From: CAVOBC01 sp963693635
Lineage (GTDB): Bacteria; Pseudomonadota; Gammaproteobacteria; Pseudomonadales; Azotimanducaceae
Direction: 5' to 3'
Assembly (NCBI GenBank): GCA_963693635.1
Contig: CAVOBC010000013.1
Coordinates: forward strand, 1 to 27,231
Length of the DNA: 27,231 nt
This document shows, piece by piece, positions 1 through 7,291 of the stretch (its first letter is position 1; the number at the start of each line of letters is the position of its first letter). The position numbers were made by a program, and so were the translations under genes. The notes under the pieces were generated by a model that worked only from the letters and a program-made list of their open reading frames with translations, was not told the origin of the DNA and searched no databases.

Positions 1-584
1 CCTGTGGGAATCGACTCAGCATCCGCCTCAAGAATGTGCCCGGCCACTACTCGCAAATGGTGATCCGTCACCGACGCTCCGCCCGAAAGGTTGAAATAGG
101 AGTGATTGGTCAGATTGATGACCGTCGGCTCATCCGCTTCAGCCGTGTAGTTGAGGACCAGTTCGCCAGCAGCCACGGTGCAAGTCAGGCGAACAACCAG
201 ATTATCGGGGAAGCCCTGATCGCCATCGAGCGAATTTACTTCGAGCGTGACACTGGTTGCGGACTGCTGGACGGCCCGCCACAGCCGCCTGGATAGATTC
301 GCCGGTCCACCATGCAATTGATTGCGGCCGTCGTTGGCGATTAACTCTACCCACCTGCCATCAAGACGAAACCTCGCGTTAGCGATTCGATTGGCGTACC
401 GCCCGACCGTCACGCCAGTGGCCGCCCGGTCCGCCTCGTAGCCAGCCCGGTCCGGGTATCCAAGCACCAGTTCGCGCGATCCTTGACCGTGGGCGAATCG
501 GATACTGGAAATAGTCGCTCCCAGTGCAAGCAAACCAACGCGCAGATTTCCATCCTCGATGACCCAGTCTGCAGGGCGCGTCAT
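1..584 (-). CDS. galM: Aldose 1-epimerase (mutarotase) family protein, C-terminus cut by window edge
   Basis: Reverse-strand frame opening at ATG 584 and running off position 1, giving about 194 residues of a family usually near 340. Aldose 1-epimerases interconvert alpha and beta anomers of sugars such as glucose and galactose in the cytoplasm. Family marks that can be read are GRYANRI (residues 61-67), LHGG (90-93) and NLTNHSYFNL (157-166), in which His161 matches the catalytic acid histidine. The catalytic glutamate would lie in the missing part. The start codon overlaps the stop of the preceding MoaD-like gene as ATGA, so the two are probably translationally coupled and belong to the molybdenum-hydroxylase operon. 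The N-terminus is short and lacks the asparagine-glycine loop common in classical GalM, so its true substrate may differ. Family assignment is firm; the sugar is unknown. Confidence 0.85.
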   Translation of the reverse strand, partial: MTRPADWVIEDGNLRVGLLALGATISSIRFAHGQGSRELVLGYPDRAGYEADRAATGVTVGRYANRIANARFRLDGRWVELIANDGRNQLHGGPANLSRRLWRAVQQSATSVTLEVNSLDGDQGFPDNLVVRLTCTVAAGELVLNYTAEADEPTVINLTNHSYFNLSGGASVTDHHLRVVAGHILEADAESIPT

Positions 585-823
585 CCGCCTTCGATTTTGT
601 AGAGAAAGTGTACTTCGCTGCCTGGGCCGACCTGCTCTAGCAATGGGTCGTGAATGATCTCGCCGTCAATCGCGACCGCCATTGCCATGAGATCGTCCGC
701 GTGGACTGCCTCGTACCTGCTCGCAAGTTCTGCAACCAGGTCACGATAGACCGATGCCGACACCTCCGTGCGCGGTTCTCCAGTGAGCCGTTGTAACTCA
801 CTGGAGAAGATCACCGTTGCCAT
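581..823 (-). CDS. MoaD/ThiS-like sulfur-carrier protein
   Basis: An 80-residue protein with the size and pattern of the ubiquitin-like beta-grasp sulfur carriers. It has an early hydrophobic strand (ATVIFSS), a helical segment around residues 25-38 (VYRDLVAELASRY), a late hydrophobic strand (VHFLYKI) and a C-terminal Gly-Gly. In MoaD the terminal glycine is turned into a thiocarboxylate that donates sulfur to molybdopterin; in ThiS it serves thiazole synthesis. The position 21 nt after a molybdenum hydroxylase large subunit favours a molybdopterin role. No MoaE partner is visible in the window. The stop overlaps the start of the aldose epimerase gene. What I see is the fold signature and the GG tail; a dedicated role for this hydroxylase is inference. 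Confidence 0.75.
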   Translation of the reverse strand: MATVIFSSELQRLTGEPRTEVSASVYRDLVAELASRYEAVHADDLMAMAVAIDGEIIHDPLLEQVGPGSEVHFLYKIEGG

Positions 824-844
824 GGTGACACCACGCTCACGAAA

Positions 845-3067
845 TCAGGCGTTGTCGTGAATCGCTTTTAATACCCGCGGTGGTGAACATGGCAAGTCAG
901 TCAAGCGCACATTGATCGCCTCGCTGACCGCAGTTCCCACGGCTGCGAGCGGTGGAATGATGCCCGTTTCCCCAACACCGCGCACACCAAATGGATGAAA
1001 CGAGTTGGGGACTTCGACGATGATCGTGTCAATCATCGGCAGGTCCGATGCAAGCGGAATCCTGTAATCGAGGAATCCGGCATTCTCCAGCAAGCCGTCT
1101 TTGCTGTAGATGTACTCCTCGTTCAGTGCCCAGCCAATGCCCTGCGCTGCGCCACCCTGGTATTGCCCCTCGACGTAACTGGGGTGAACCGCTTTACCGG
1201 CGTCCTGGATCGCTGTATAGCGAAGCACGGTGACTTTTCCGGTGTCTTTGTCGACTTCGACATCAGCGAGGTGTACAGCAAAACTGGGACCGGCGCCGCG
1301 GGCGTTGATGTTGCCCGTGCCCGAGATATGCCCACCTGTGCGCTCTGCCTGGGCGCAGATCTCTGCGGCCGTCAGCTTGTCATCGCCACTGGTATTGCTG
1401 GCCACGCCATCGGTATATTCAACCTGCTCCGGTGTCACATTCCAAAGTGCCGCCGCCCGCTCTTTGAACTGGCGCACAACATCCTGCGCCGCCTCGACGA
1501 CTGCCATTCCGGTCGCAAAGGTTGTACGGCTGCCACCGGTGGTGCCGCTGTAAGGCAGATTCTCGGTGTCTCCGATAATGGGCTTGAGCCTCTCGCTCGG
1601 CAGGCCGAGTTCTTCTGCCGCCATCAACGCCATCGACGCACGCGAACCGCCGATGTCAGGCGAACCCTCCACGATGGTGCCCGTGCCGTCAGGGTTCATG
1701 TTAATCCGAACGCTTGATAGACCACCGATGTTGAACCAGAAACCTGCCGCGAGGCCCCGTCCCTGGTTCTCGGCAAGCGCGGTCTGATATTGCGGTGAGT
1801 TCTTCGCCGCCTCGAGACATTCAACCAGGCCTACCGCCTTCAGTGTTGGGCCGTAGAGTGCCTGGGTGCCTTCCTTCGCAGCGTTCTGCAGCCGGAAGTC
1901 AATCGGGTCAATGCCAAGCTCTGCCGCCACCTCGTTGATGGCCATTTCCGCTGCGTACTCTGCCTGTGGTGCGCCTGGCGCACGATAAGCGGCAACTTTG
2001 GGCTTGTTGACCACGACGTCATAGCCTTCAACATATTGATTCGGCACGTCGTATGGCGTGAACACGGTCATACATCCCGGCCCCATCGGTGAGCCTCGGA
2101 AAGCGCCCGCCTCAAAGCAAAGCCGTGCTTTCATCGCCGTGATGGTGCCGTCCTTGCGGGCACCGATCTTGATCAGGTTACGCGATGCAGCGCCCGGGCC
2201 CGACGCCATGAAGACCTCCTCCCGGTCCATGATCATCTTCACCGCGCGGCCTGACTTGCGTGAAAGCGTCAGCGCAACGGGTTCCAGATAGACAACCGTC
2301 TTGCCGCCGAAGCCACCGCCGATTTCACTTGCAATGACCTTCAGTGAGCCGAGGTCCATATTCAGAATCTTGGCGGTATTTGCCCGAACGTCGAAGTGGC
2401 CCTGGGTAGAACACCAGATCATCGACTGACCACTCTCATCGAAGCGGACCGTGCACGCGTGCGGCTCGATGTAGCCCTGATGAACGGTGGGTGAATAATA
2501 CTCGCGCTCAACGATGACGTCGGCTTCAGCGAAGCCGGCCTCGACATCGCCTTTGCTCATTTCCATGCGCTGTGCGATGTTCGAGGCGGTGTCCGGCGTC
2601 TCCGCAAGGCCACCTGTGAACATGTCTGCATGCAACACGGGTGCGTCTGCCAGCATCGCATCGCGGACGTCCATGACGGGCGCAAGCACCTCGTAGTCCA
2701 CTTCGATCAGCTGCAAGGCTTCCTCGGCGATCGCGACGGTACGCGCCGCAACCGCGGCAACGGCGTGTCCGTGATAGAGGACTTTGTCCTCGGCAAGACA
2801 GTTGCGCGCAAGATCAATCACATCCCGTGCACTGTCCGGAAAATCAGCAAACGTCGCGACCGAGAACACTCCCGGATACGCTTCGGCTTTACTGGTGTCG
2901 ATACTCCGGATGTTGGCGTGTGCGTGTGGGCTGCGCAGGACCCTGCCCCAGACCATTCCAGGCAGCGACAGGTCAGCGCCATAGTTGGCGCGCCCAGTCA
3001 CTTTGTCATAACCATCCGGGCGGATCGACCGGGTGCCCACATACTTGTATTCGCGTGCTTCACTCAT
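845..3067 (-). CDS. Molybdenum hydroxylase large subunit (xanthine dehydrogenase/CoxL/HcrA family)
   Basis: A 740-residue molybdopterin-binding subunit, full length for the family. It carries the N-terminal aldehyde oxidase a/b hammerhead region (residues 1-130) and the Moco-contacting GGGFGGK loop. It also has an active-site segment YRAPGAPQAEYAAE, where CO dehydrogenase would have its AYRCSFR loop, so it is not a true form-I CoxL. The glycine-rich segment TTGGSRTTFATG follows, and near the C-terminus GVRGVGETGI carries the glutamate that acts as the base in this enzyme class. These enzymes hydroxylate a carbon of an aldehyde, N-heterocycle or acyl-CoA using water, passing electrons through 2Fe-2S centres to FAD. 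It starts 2 nt after the 2Fe-2S gene stops. Substrate cannot be read from sequence; the operon's aldose epimerase hints at a sugar or aldehyde. Confidence 0.93.
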   Translation of the reverse strand: MSEAREYKYVGTRSIRPDGYDKVTGRANYGADLSLPGMVWGRVLRSPHAHANIRSIDTSKAEAYPGVFSVATFADFPDSARDVIDLARNCLAEDKVLYHGHAVAAVAARTVAIAEEALQLIEVDYEVLAPVMDVRDAMLADAPVLHADMFTGGLAETPDTASNIAQRMEMSKGDVEAGFAEADVIVEREYYSPTVHQGYIEPHACTVRFDESGQSMIWCSTQGHFDVRANTAKILNMDLGSLKVIASEIGGGFGGKTVVYLEPVALTLSRKSGRAVKMIMDREEVFMASGPGAASRNLIKIGARKDGTITAMKARLCFEAGAFRGSPMGPGCMTVFTPYDVPNQYVEGYDVVVNKPKVAAYRAPGAPQAEYAAEMAINEVAAELGIDPIDFRLQNAAKEGTQALYGPTLKAVGLVECLEAAKNSPQYQTALAENQGRGLAAGFWFNIGGLSSVRINMNPDGTGTIVEGSPDIGGSRASMALMAAEELGLPSERLKPIIGDTENLPYSGTTGGSRTTFATGMAVVEAAQDVVRQFKERAAALWNVTPEQVEYTDGVASNTSGDDKLTAAEICAQAERTGGHISGTGNINARGAGPSFAVHLADVEVDKDTGKVTVLRYTAIQDAGKAVHPSYVEGQYQGGAAQGIGWALNEEYIYSKDGLLENAGFLDYRIPLASDLPMIDTIIVEVPNSFHPFGVRGVGETGIIPPLAAVGTAVSEAINVRLTDLPCSPPRVLKAIHDNA

Positions 3068-3069
3068 TG

Positions 3070-3549
3070 TTAGGCGCCTCCTCGCATGGCTTCAGCGGAA
3101 TCCATGACGGCTCTGATGATCTTGTCGTACCCCGTACATCGGCACAGGTTCCCTGCCAGATAATAGCGTGCTTCTTCTTCGGTCGGATTCGGGTTGTCCT
3201 CCAGGAGGGCTTTGGTTGAGACGATCAGTCCCGGCGTACAAATGCCGCACTGAAGCGCCGCGTGCTCAAGAAACTTCTGTTGGATCACATGCAATTGATC
3301 GTTACTGCCGATTCCCTCGACCGTTCCGATCTCGGTGCCTTCGGCTTCGACGGCAAAGACCAGGCAAGAACAGACCAGCGCGCCGTCGACCGTGACTGAA
3401 CACGCGCCGCAGTCACCCGAACCGCATCCTTCCTTCGTTCCCTTCAGGTTCAGGTTTTCGCGCAGAACCTCAAGCAGCGTTTCGCTGGGTTCACAGAGAA
3501 ATTCAACCGGGTCACCGTTTACGGTGGTAGATACGTGAGTCTTCGCCAT
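3070..3549 (-). CDS. 2Fe-2S subunit of the molybdenum hydroxylase (CoxS family)
   Basis: A 159-residue protein carrying the two 2Fe-2S clusters of the complex. The plant-ferredoxin-type cluster uses CGSGDCGACSV (first half of the protein) plus a further cysteine in ALVCSCL. The all-helical cluster domain uses CGICTPG and NLCRCTGYDKI. This matches the usual 150-170 residues of separate small subunits. It shuttles electrons from the molybdenum site to the FAD subunit. It lies between the two partner subunits with a 3-nt gap to the upstream gene and 2 nt to the downstream one, as expected for a stoichiometric complex made from one message. No twin-arginine signal is present on any subunit, so a cytoplasmic complex is likely. 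Confidence 0.95.
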   Translation of the reverse strand: MAKTHVSTTVNGDPVEFLCEPSETLLEVLRENLNLKGTKEGCGSGDCGACSVTVDGALVCSCLVFAVEAEGTEIGTVEGIGSNDQLHVIQQKFLEHAALQCGICTPGLIVSTKALLEDNPNPTEEEARYYLAGNLCRCTGYDKIIRAVMDSAEAMRGGA

Positions 3550-3552
3550 GGG

Positions 3553-4422
3553 TTAGCCCTCCTTCGCGCGGTCGCCAGCGATCTTCGCGGCGCGTTTCGT
3601 TAAAACGCCGACCACGTGGCGCCGGTATTCAACCGTGCCGCGTCGGTCAGTGATGGGGGATGAGGCGTCGGTCGACGCCTGCGCCGCGGCATCAAGCGCC
3701 GCGTCTTCGAGTTTGCTACCGATCAGCGCATCAGCAGCGGCGGCGACCAGCAATGCAGTCGGCGCTACCGCCCCGATGCTAACGCGGGCCGCTGTGCACG
3801 TGCCGTCAGCATCCAGCGTTACCGAGACACCGGCACCCGCGACAGCAATATCCATCTCCGTACGCGGAATAAATCGCAGATAGGCCGACGACGTATTCGG
3901 TGCCGGCCGCGGCGCCGTGATGAGCGTCAGCAACTCGCCTTTGTCCATACAGTTCTGCCCGACACCGGTGACGAAGTCCTCGACTGCCACGGTGCGAACG
4001 CCGCCCGGACCCGTTATCTGACACTGCGCACCAATGACGAACAATGCAGGGATCGTGTCTGCCGCCGGTGACGAGTTGCAGAGGTTGCCGCCGACGCTGC
4101 AGCGACCCTGGACCTGTGTGGAGCCAATGAGAAACGCGGCTTCAACCAGGCCGGGATAAGCTGCTTTGATGTCCTCGCGCTTGGACAGTTCCCAGGAACT
4201 GAGGGACGGCCCCAGTGCCAGACCGTCATCACCCAGTGCTGCATCCATCAACTCGGGAATGTGCTTGGAGTCGACGACCAGGTGAGGCTCGTTGACTCTC
4301 GCGCCTAACTGGATGATGAGATCGGTCCCTCCGGCAAGCACCTTTGCGGGCTTGTCGGCACCGGCGAGCAACTTCACCGCTTCGGCAATCGTCTGGGGAG
4401 CGTGATATTCAATGTTGACCAT
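3553..4422 (-). CDS. FAD-binding subunit of the molybdenum hydroxylase (CoxM family)
   Basis: A 289-residue flavoprotein subunit. The FAD pyrophosphate loops are visible as LAGGTDLI near residue 30 and GRCSVGGNLCNSSPAADTIPAL near residue 105; both are hallmarks of the CoxM/xanthine dehydrogenase FAD domain. The length equals plain CoxM-type subunits, and I see no insertion with extra cysteines of the kind that holds a 4Fe-4S cluster in 4-hydroxybenzoyl-CoA reductase beta subunits. It is the first gene of the operon, preceded by a near-perfect Shine-Dalgarno sequence. The order FAD, 2Fe-2S, Mo is one of the common arrangements. It hands electrons to an acceptor that cannot be named from sequence. 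Confidence 0.94.
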   Translation of the reverse strand: MVNIEYHAPQTIAEAVKLLAGADKPAKVLAGGTDLIIQLGARVNEPHLVVDSKHIPELMDAALGDDGLALGPSLSSWELSKREDIKAAYPGLVEAAFLIGSTQVQGRCSVGGNLCNSSPAADTIPALFVIGAQCQITGPGGVRTVAVEDFVTGVGQNCMDKGELLTLITAPRPAPNTSSAYLRFIPRTEMDIAVAGAGVSVTLDADGTCTAARVSIGAVAPTALLVAAAADALIGSKLEDAALDAAAQASTDASSPITDRRGTVEYRRHVVGVLTKRAAKIAGDRAKEG

Positions 4423-4426
4423 TGTT

Positions 4427-4432
4427 CCTCCT
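4427..4432 (-). promoter_or_regulatory. Strong ribosome binding site for the FAD-subunit gene
   Basis: On the minus strand AGGAGG lies 4 nt before the ATG at 4422. It is the best Shine-Dalgarno match in the window and fixes the start of the operon's first gene. Confidence 0.8.
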
Positions 4433-4655
4433 GGGAAAACACGGAAGCGCCAACCGCCCGTTTGCTTTCGTCTTGGTCCTGCTGCTCATCTTTCGCACTC
4501 TTGCCTTTCTCGGCGAGCGATTCGCAGCAGGCGACGCAAACTCAGTCTGTAACGCCAATTTTGGTGCGCTATGTATACCATGACTCCTCCCCTCAAAGCA
4601 CCAGCGCGCATTATGCAGGCTTGCAAATTCGCGTACGTCCTTGCCAACATGCCGT
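4433..4655. other. Divergent intergenic region between the hydroxylase operon and the plus-strand genes
   Basis: This stretch must hold the promoter of the molybdenum-hydroxylase operon (minus) and probably one for the small ORF (plus). A TATACAT box is visible on the minus strand near 4571-4579, but I find no convincing -35 element at proper spacing, so no promoter is called. ORFs crossing it on both strands look like chance reading frames. Confidence 0.4.
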
Positions 4656-4913
4656 ATGTCCAATTGGTTCAAGACCTCCGATGATCCACTCGTTGTTCTC
4701 ATCGCGGCGGCGAGCGACGACCCGGAGATGACAGCCGCGCTAGTCGCAGTGCTCGGCCAGCCCGCATTTCATCGCCGGTCGATGCTCGGCACCTGGGACG
4801 AGCATCTTCGCCTGAATGGCGCCCCATCTGCACTGATCGCAGCGCTCGCGCGCCTCACGGATGACGATCTGGCCGAGCGTGCGCTGGCGTTGCTGACATC
4901 AAGATGTACATAA
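4656..4913 (+). CDS. Small hypothetical protein, helix-rich
   Basis: An 85-residue ORF from ATG 4656 (a TTG five codons earlier at 4641 is an alternative start). Codon third positions are strongly G/C like the neighbouring genes, which favours real coding. The protein looks alpha-helical, with alanine- and leucine-rich segments (for example SALIAALARL and LAERALALL) spaced like a helical repeat. I recognise no family. There is no signal peptide, membrane segment or clear Shine-Dalgarno sequence. It sits 168 nt before the acyltransferase gene on the same strand and is divergent from the hydroxylase operon. It could also be the remnant of a longer gene, since it ends abruptly in a cysteine-threonine tail. 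Confidence 0.45.
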   Translation: MSNWFKTSDDPLVVLIAAASDDPEMTAALVAVLGQPAFHRRSMLGTWDEHLRLNGAPSALIAALARLTDDDLAERALALLTSRCT

Positions 4914-5081
4914 TCACGGATCGCTGGCGGCAGCCCGGGATCGACAACCGCTTCCCAATACCAGGACGCCAGCGGTGCCGTGGCAGCAAGTGCGGGTCAG
5001 AATGCGGGTGGCAAGGCGAATGACGAAGACACTCACCACCGCTTGGGCGCCCATGTTGTCTGCTCCTCTCAGGTCTTTTTC

Positions 5082-6956
5082 ATGCCTGACCTCATTCCGG
5101 ACGCGGTTCGGCAGCGCGCGCGCGACAATTTGCCGTGCCACACGCGCGACCTCATGCGCGACATAGTCGTCCGGTTGGCATTGCAGGTCGCGGGTATGCT
5201 TCCGCTCGCGCTCGCGCAGAACGTCGGCACCGTCGTTGGGACCTTGATCTGGATCACCGGCAGTCGGATGGCCCGCACAGCCAACGAAAACATCGCTCTC
5301 GCCTTTGGCCCCCTCGGCCAACCGGCCAGGCGGCAACTCGTCCGACGCTGCCTGATCGAAACCGGCAAGACGATGCTGGAAACGCCCGCCGCCTGGACGA
5401 ATGATCCCGGGGCATGCCGGGCGCGCATCGTTGACGTCCGGGGCGAAGCGCCGGTTCGATCGCTCGCTGCGCAAGGAAACGGCCTCATCTTCGTCATCCC
5501 GCATGTCGGCAACTGGGAGATGCTCAATCACTATCTGGGCCATCACTATGGCCTCATGCACATGTATCGCCCGAATCCGGATCCACGGCTCGACCGGCTG
5601 ATCCAGCACTACCGCGAAAAAAGCGGCACCCGCTTCACACCCACGACCGCAGGCGGCATTCGAGCGCAGCTTCGCACACTGCGTGCCGGCGGCAACATCG
5701 GCGCGATGCCTGATCAGGAGCCAGGCACACACACCGGGACATTCGCTCCCTTCTTCGACGTCAACGCGCTCACCAGTCTCCTCATTCCGCAGTTGGCCCA
5801 GCGCACCGGGGCAGCTGTCGTCGTCGCAACCTGCGAACGTCTCGACCGCGGCGCGGGATTCAGGGTGGTGTTCCGGCCAGTGTCGATTTTCCCCTCCCCC
5901 GGCGCGGACGACCTGAAACAGGGTGCCCCCGACACCATTGCCGACATCATGCATGCTGCGGCAACCCGGATGAATGACTGCATCAAGGTCGCGGTCGAGG
6001 CGATTCCCGAGCAATATCTCTGGTCCTACAAACGTTTTCGTACCCGGCCTCCAGGGGAGCCGGAACTCTACCTTCCAGGCACCACCGCCCTTCACGCCGC
6101 GCTCGCGAGCGGGCTCATGCGCGGACTCTCGCAGTTCCTCGCACGCACACCTGTTGGCGTGCAACGGGGGCCCGCGCGACTGACCGGTGCTCTCGTTGGG
6201 CACCACCGTCGCAAACGGCACGTCGCCACGATCAACGTGCGTCATTGCCTGCCGGACCTGCGTCCGGACCAGCAAGAACGCACGGTCACGCGGTCCCTCG
6301 AGTCGCTGGCACGCAGCGGACTCGAATTGCCGTCGGTCTGGTCGTCACCAGACGAACGTTTCGAGAGACTGATTCGCGGCATACGCGGAGACGAGGTACT
6401 CAAGGATCCGAATCTTGGCTGCCTGATCCTGACCCCACCGCTCGGCAATCGCGAGGTCGTCATGCGTTGGCTGGGAAGCCGACACCGCGTTTCCGAGTAT
6501 TACCATCCGCATCCGAATGCCGGCATCGATCGAGCCGTTCGATGGGCACGGGTCCGCATGGGCATCCGCCTGCTGCCGCACAGCGGTGCTGCGACAGATC
6601 TGCTGGGCGATCGACTCGCAGGCGGCGAGGTCGTGTTGCTCTGTCCCGATCAGCAACCGCGCCGGCGCACCGGCCGCTTTGTACCTTTTTTCGGCGTACC
6701 AGCATTGACGAGCCATGCGATAACAGAACTCACTCGCCGAGCGGCACATGTCGCCTTCGCCTGCGCCCTGCCGGTGGACGGTGGATTCGACGTTGAAGTG
6801 ACGCCCGTGGTGTTCGATGAGGCGTCGCCGAACGACGTCCTGCACACGATCAACCATGCGCTCGAAGCCCTCATCCGGGAGCACCTTCATCTCTATCGCT
6901 GGTCCGACAAGCGCTTCAACATCCGGCCCCTGGGGGAGCCTCGCTTCTATCGCTGA
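5082..6956 (+). CDS. Tandem LpxL/HtrB-type acyltransferase, second domain lacking the catalytic His
   Basis: A 624-residue protein from ATG 5082, with AGG 8 nt upstream; an upstream GTG at 4980 would add an unconserved tail. It holds two copies of the lipid A late-acyltransferase fold. Copy 1 (about 25-333) has a hydrophobic anchor (29-58), the HX4E motif HVGNWE (H141, E146), and MPDQEPGTHTGTFAPFF (209-225). Copy 2 (about 375-624) repeats PDQQPRRRTGRFVPFF (522-537) and the ending KRFNIRPLGEP, but its motif reads PPLGNRE, so Pro453 replaces the histidine while Glu458 remains. Such enzymes transfer acyl chains onto lipid A or related lipids at the inner membrane. The normal family length is about 300, so this is an internal duplication or fusion. 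Copy 2 is probably regulatory, structural or substrate-binding; that part is inference. Confidence 0.88.
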   Translation: MPDLIPDAVRQRARDNLPCHTRDLMRDIVVRLALQVAGMLPLALAQNVGTVVGTLIWITGSRMARTANENIALAFGPLGQPARRQLVRRCLIETGKTMLETPAAWTNDPGACRARIVDVRGEAPVRSLAAQGNGLIFVIPHVGNWEMLNHYLGHHYGLMHMYRPNPDPRLDRLIQHYREKSGTRFTPTTAGGIRAQLRTLRAGGNIGAMPDQEPGTHTGTFAPFFDVNALTSLLIPQLAQRTGAAVVVATCERLDRGAGFRVVFRPVSIFPSPGADDLKQGAPDTIADIMHAAATRMNDCIKVAVEAIPEQYLWSYKRFRTRPPGEPELYLPGTTALHAALASGLMRGLSQFLARTPVGVQRGPARLTGALVGHHRRKRHVATINVRHCLPDLRPDQQERTVTRSLESLARSGLELPSVWSSPDERFERLIRGIRGDEVLKDPNLGCLILTPPLGNREVVMRWLGSRHRVSEYYHPHPNAGIDRAVRWARVRMGIRLLPHSGAATDLLGDRLAGGEVVLLCPDQQPRRRTGRFVPFFGVPALTSHAITELTRRAAHVAFACALPVDGGFDVEVTPVVFDEASPNDVLHTINHALEALIREHLHLYRWSDKRFNIRPLGEPRFYR

Positions 6957-7225
6957 CGCCCCCTGTTGGCATCGCTGCCGACCACATCCGCCGAGACCAC
7001 CGTCAACACGATCATAAACGGCAAAGTTGAGCCGGGCTGCATCGCAGTGCAGACCCCGGCGCGTCAGCGGCGACCCTCGCGTGGTCGTAGGGTATATTCG
7101 CGTACAGCGCTTGCGGCGACTCGCCACAAAGACATCGCCAGCAGTTGGCGGAATTCCCCTCGTCAGTCCAGTCTGCCCGTATCCAACAGCCCTCCAAACA
7201 GCGTCGACACAGGAAGCCGGTGACC
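6957..7225 (+). other. Gene-free spacer upstream of pepQ
   Basis: No credible protein frame. A TATATT box at 7093-7098 could be a -10 element for pepQ transcription, but the hexamer 17 nt upstream is a poor -35 match. The acyltransferase gene ends at its left edge with no evident terminator. Confidence 0.35.
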
Positions 7226-7291
7226 ATGAACAAGAGAGCGGGGAGTCAACCAGAGATCACCATGAGCTACCGACCCGGACGACGACCATGA
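7226..7291 (+). CDS. Possible 21-residue leader ORF coupled to pepQ
   Basis: ATG 7226 is preceded 9 nt upstream by AGGAAG (7211-7216), a better ribosome site than any before pepQ itself. The frame runs 21 codons, contains three prolines and ends Arg-Pro-stop, with the TGA overlapping the pepQ start as ATGA. This arrangement would let ribosomes ending the leader restart on pepQ. Because pepQ encodes a proline dipeptidase, a leader that stalls at Pro-stop could in principle sense proline supply. The overlap and the Shine-Dalgarno are visible; translation and any regulation are guesses. Confidence 0.35.
   Translation: MNKRAGSQPEITMSYRPGRRP

Noticed and set aside
581..823. ThiS as identity for the MoaD-like protein
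   Set aside because: No thiG or other thiamine gene is near, while a molybdoenzyme is directly upstream; left as MoaD/ThiS-like.
995..1717. 240-codon plus-strand frame inside the hydroxylase large-subunit gene
   Set aside because: Shadow of a clear molybdopterin subunit on the other strand; no domain seen.
3549..3553. CO dehydrogenase (form I) as identity of the hydroxylase
   Set aside because: The large subunit lacks the AYRCSFR active-site loop with its cysteine; only the class can be named.
4914..6275. 453-codon open frame antisense to the acyltransferase gene
   Set aside because: It has no recognisable domain, and the opposite strand carries clear acyltransferase motifs over the whole length. 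High GC produces such antisense frames.
7027..7287. N-terminal extension of PepQ by 87 residues
   Set aside because: The extra part is basic low-complexity sequence unlike prolidases, and PepQ length fits the ATG at 7288.
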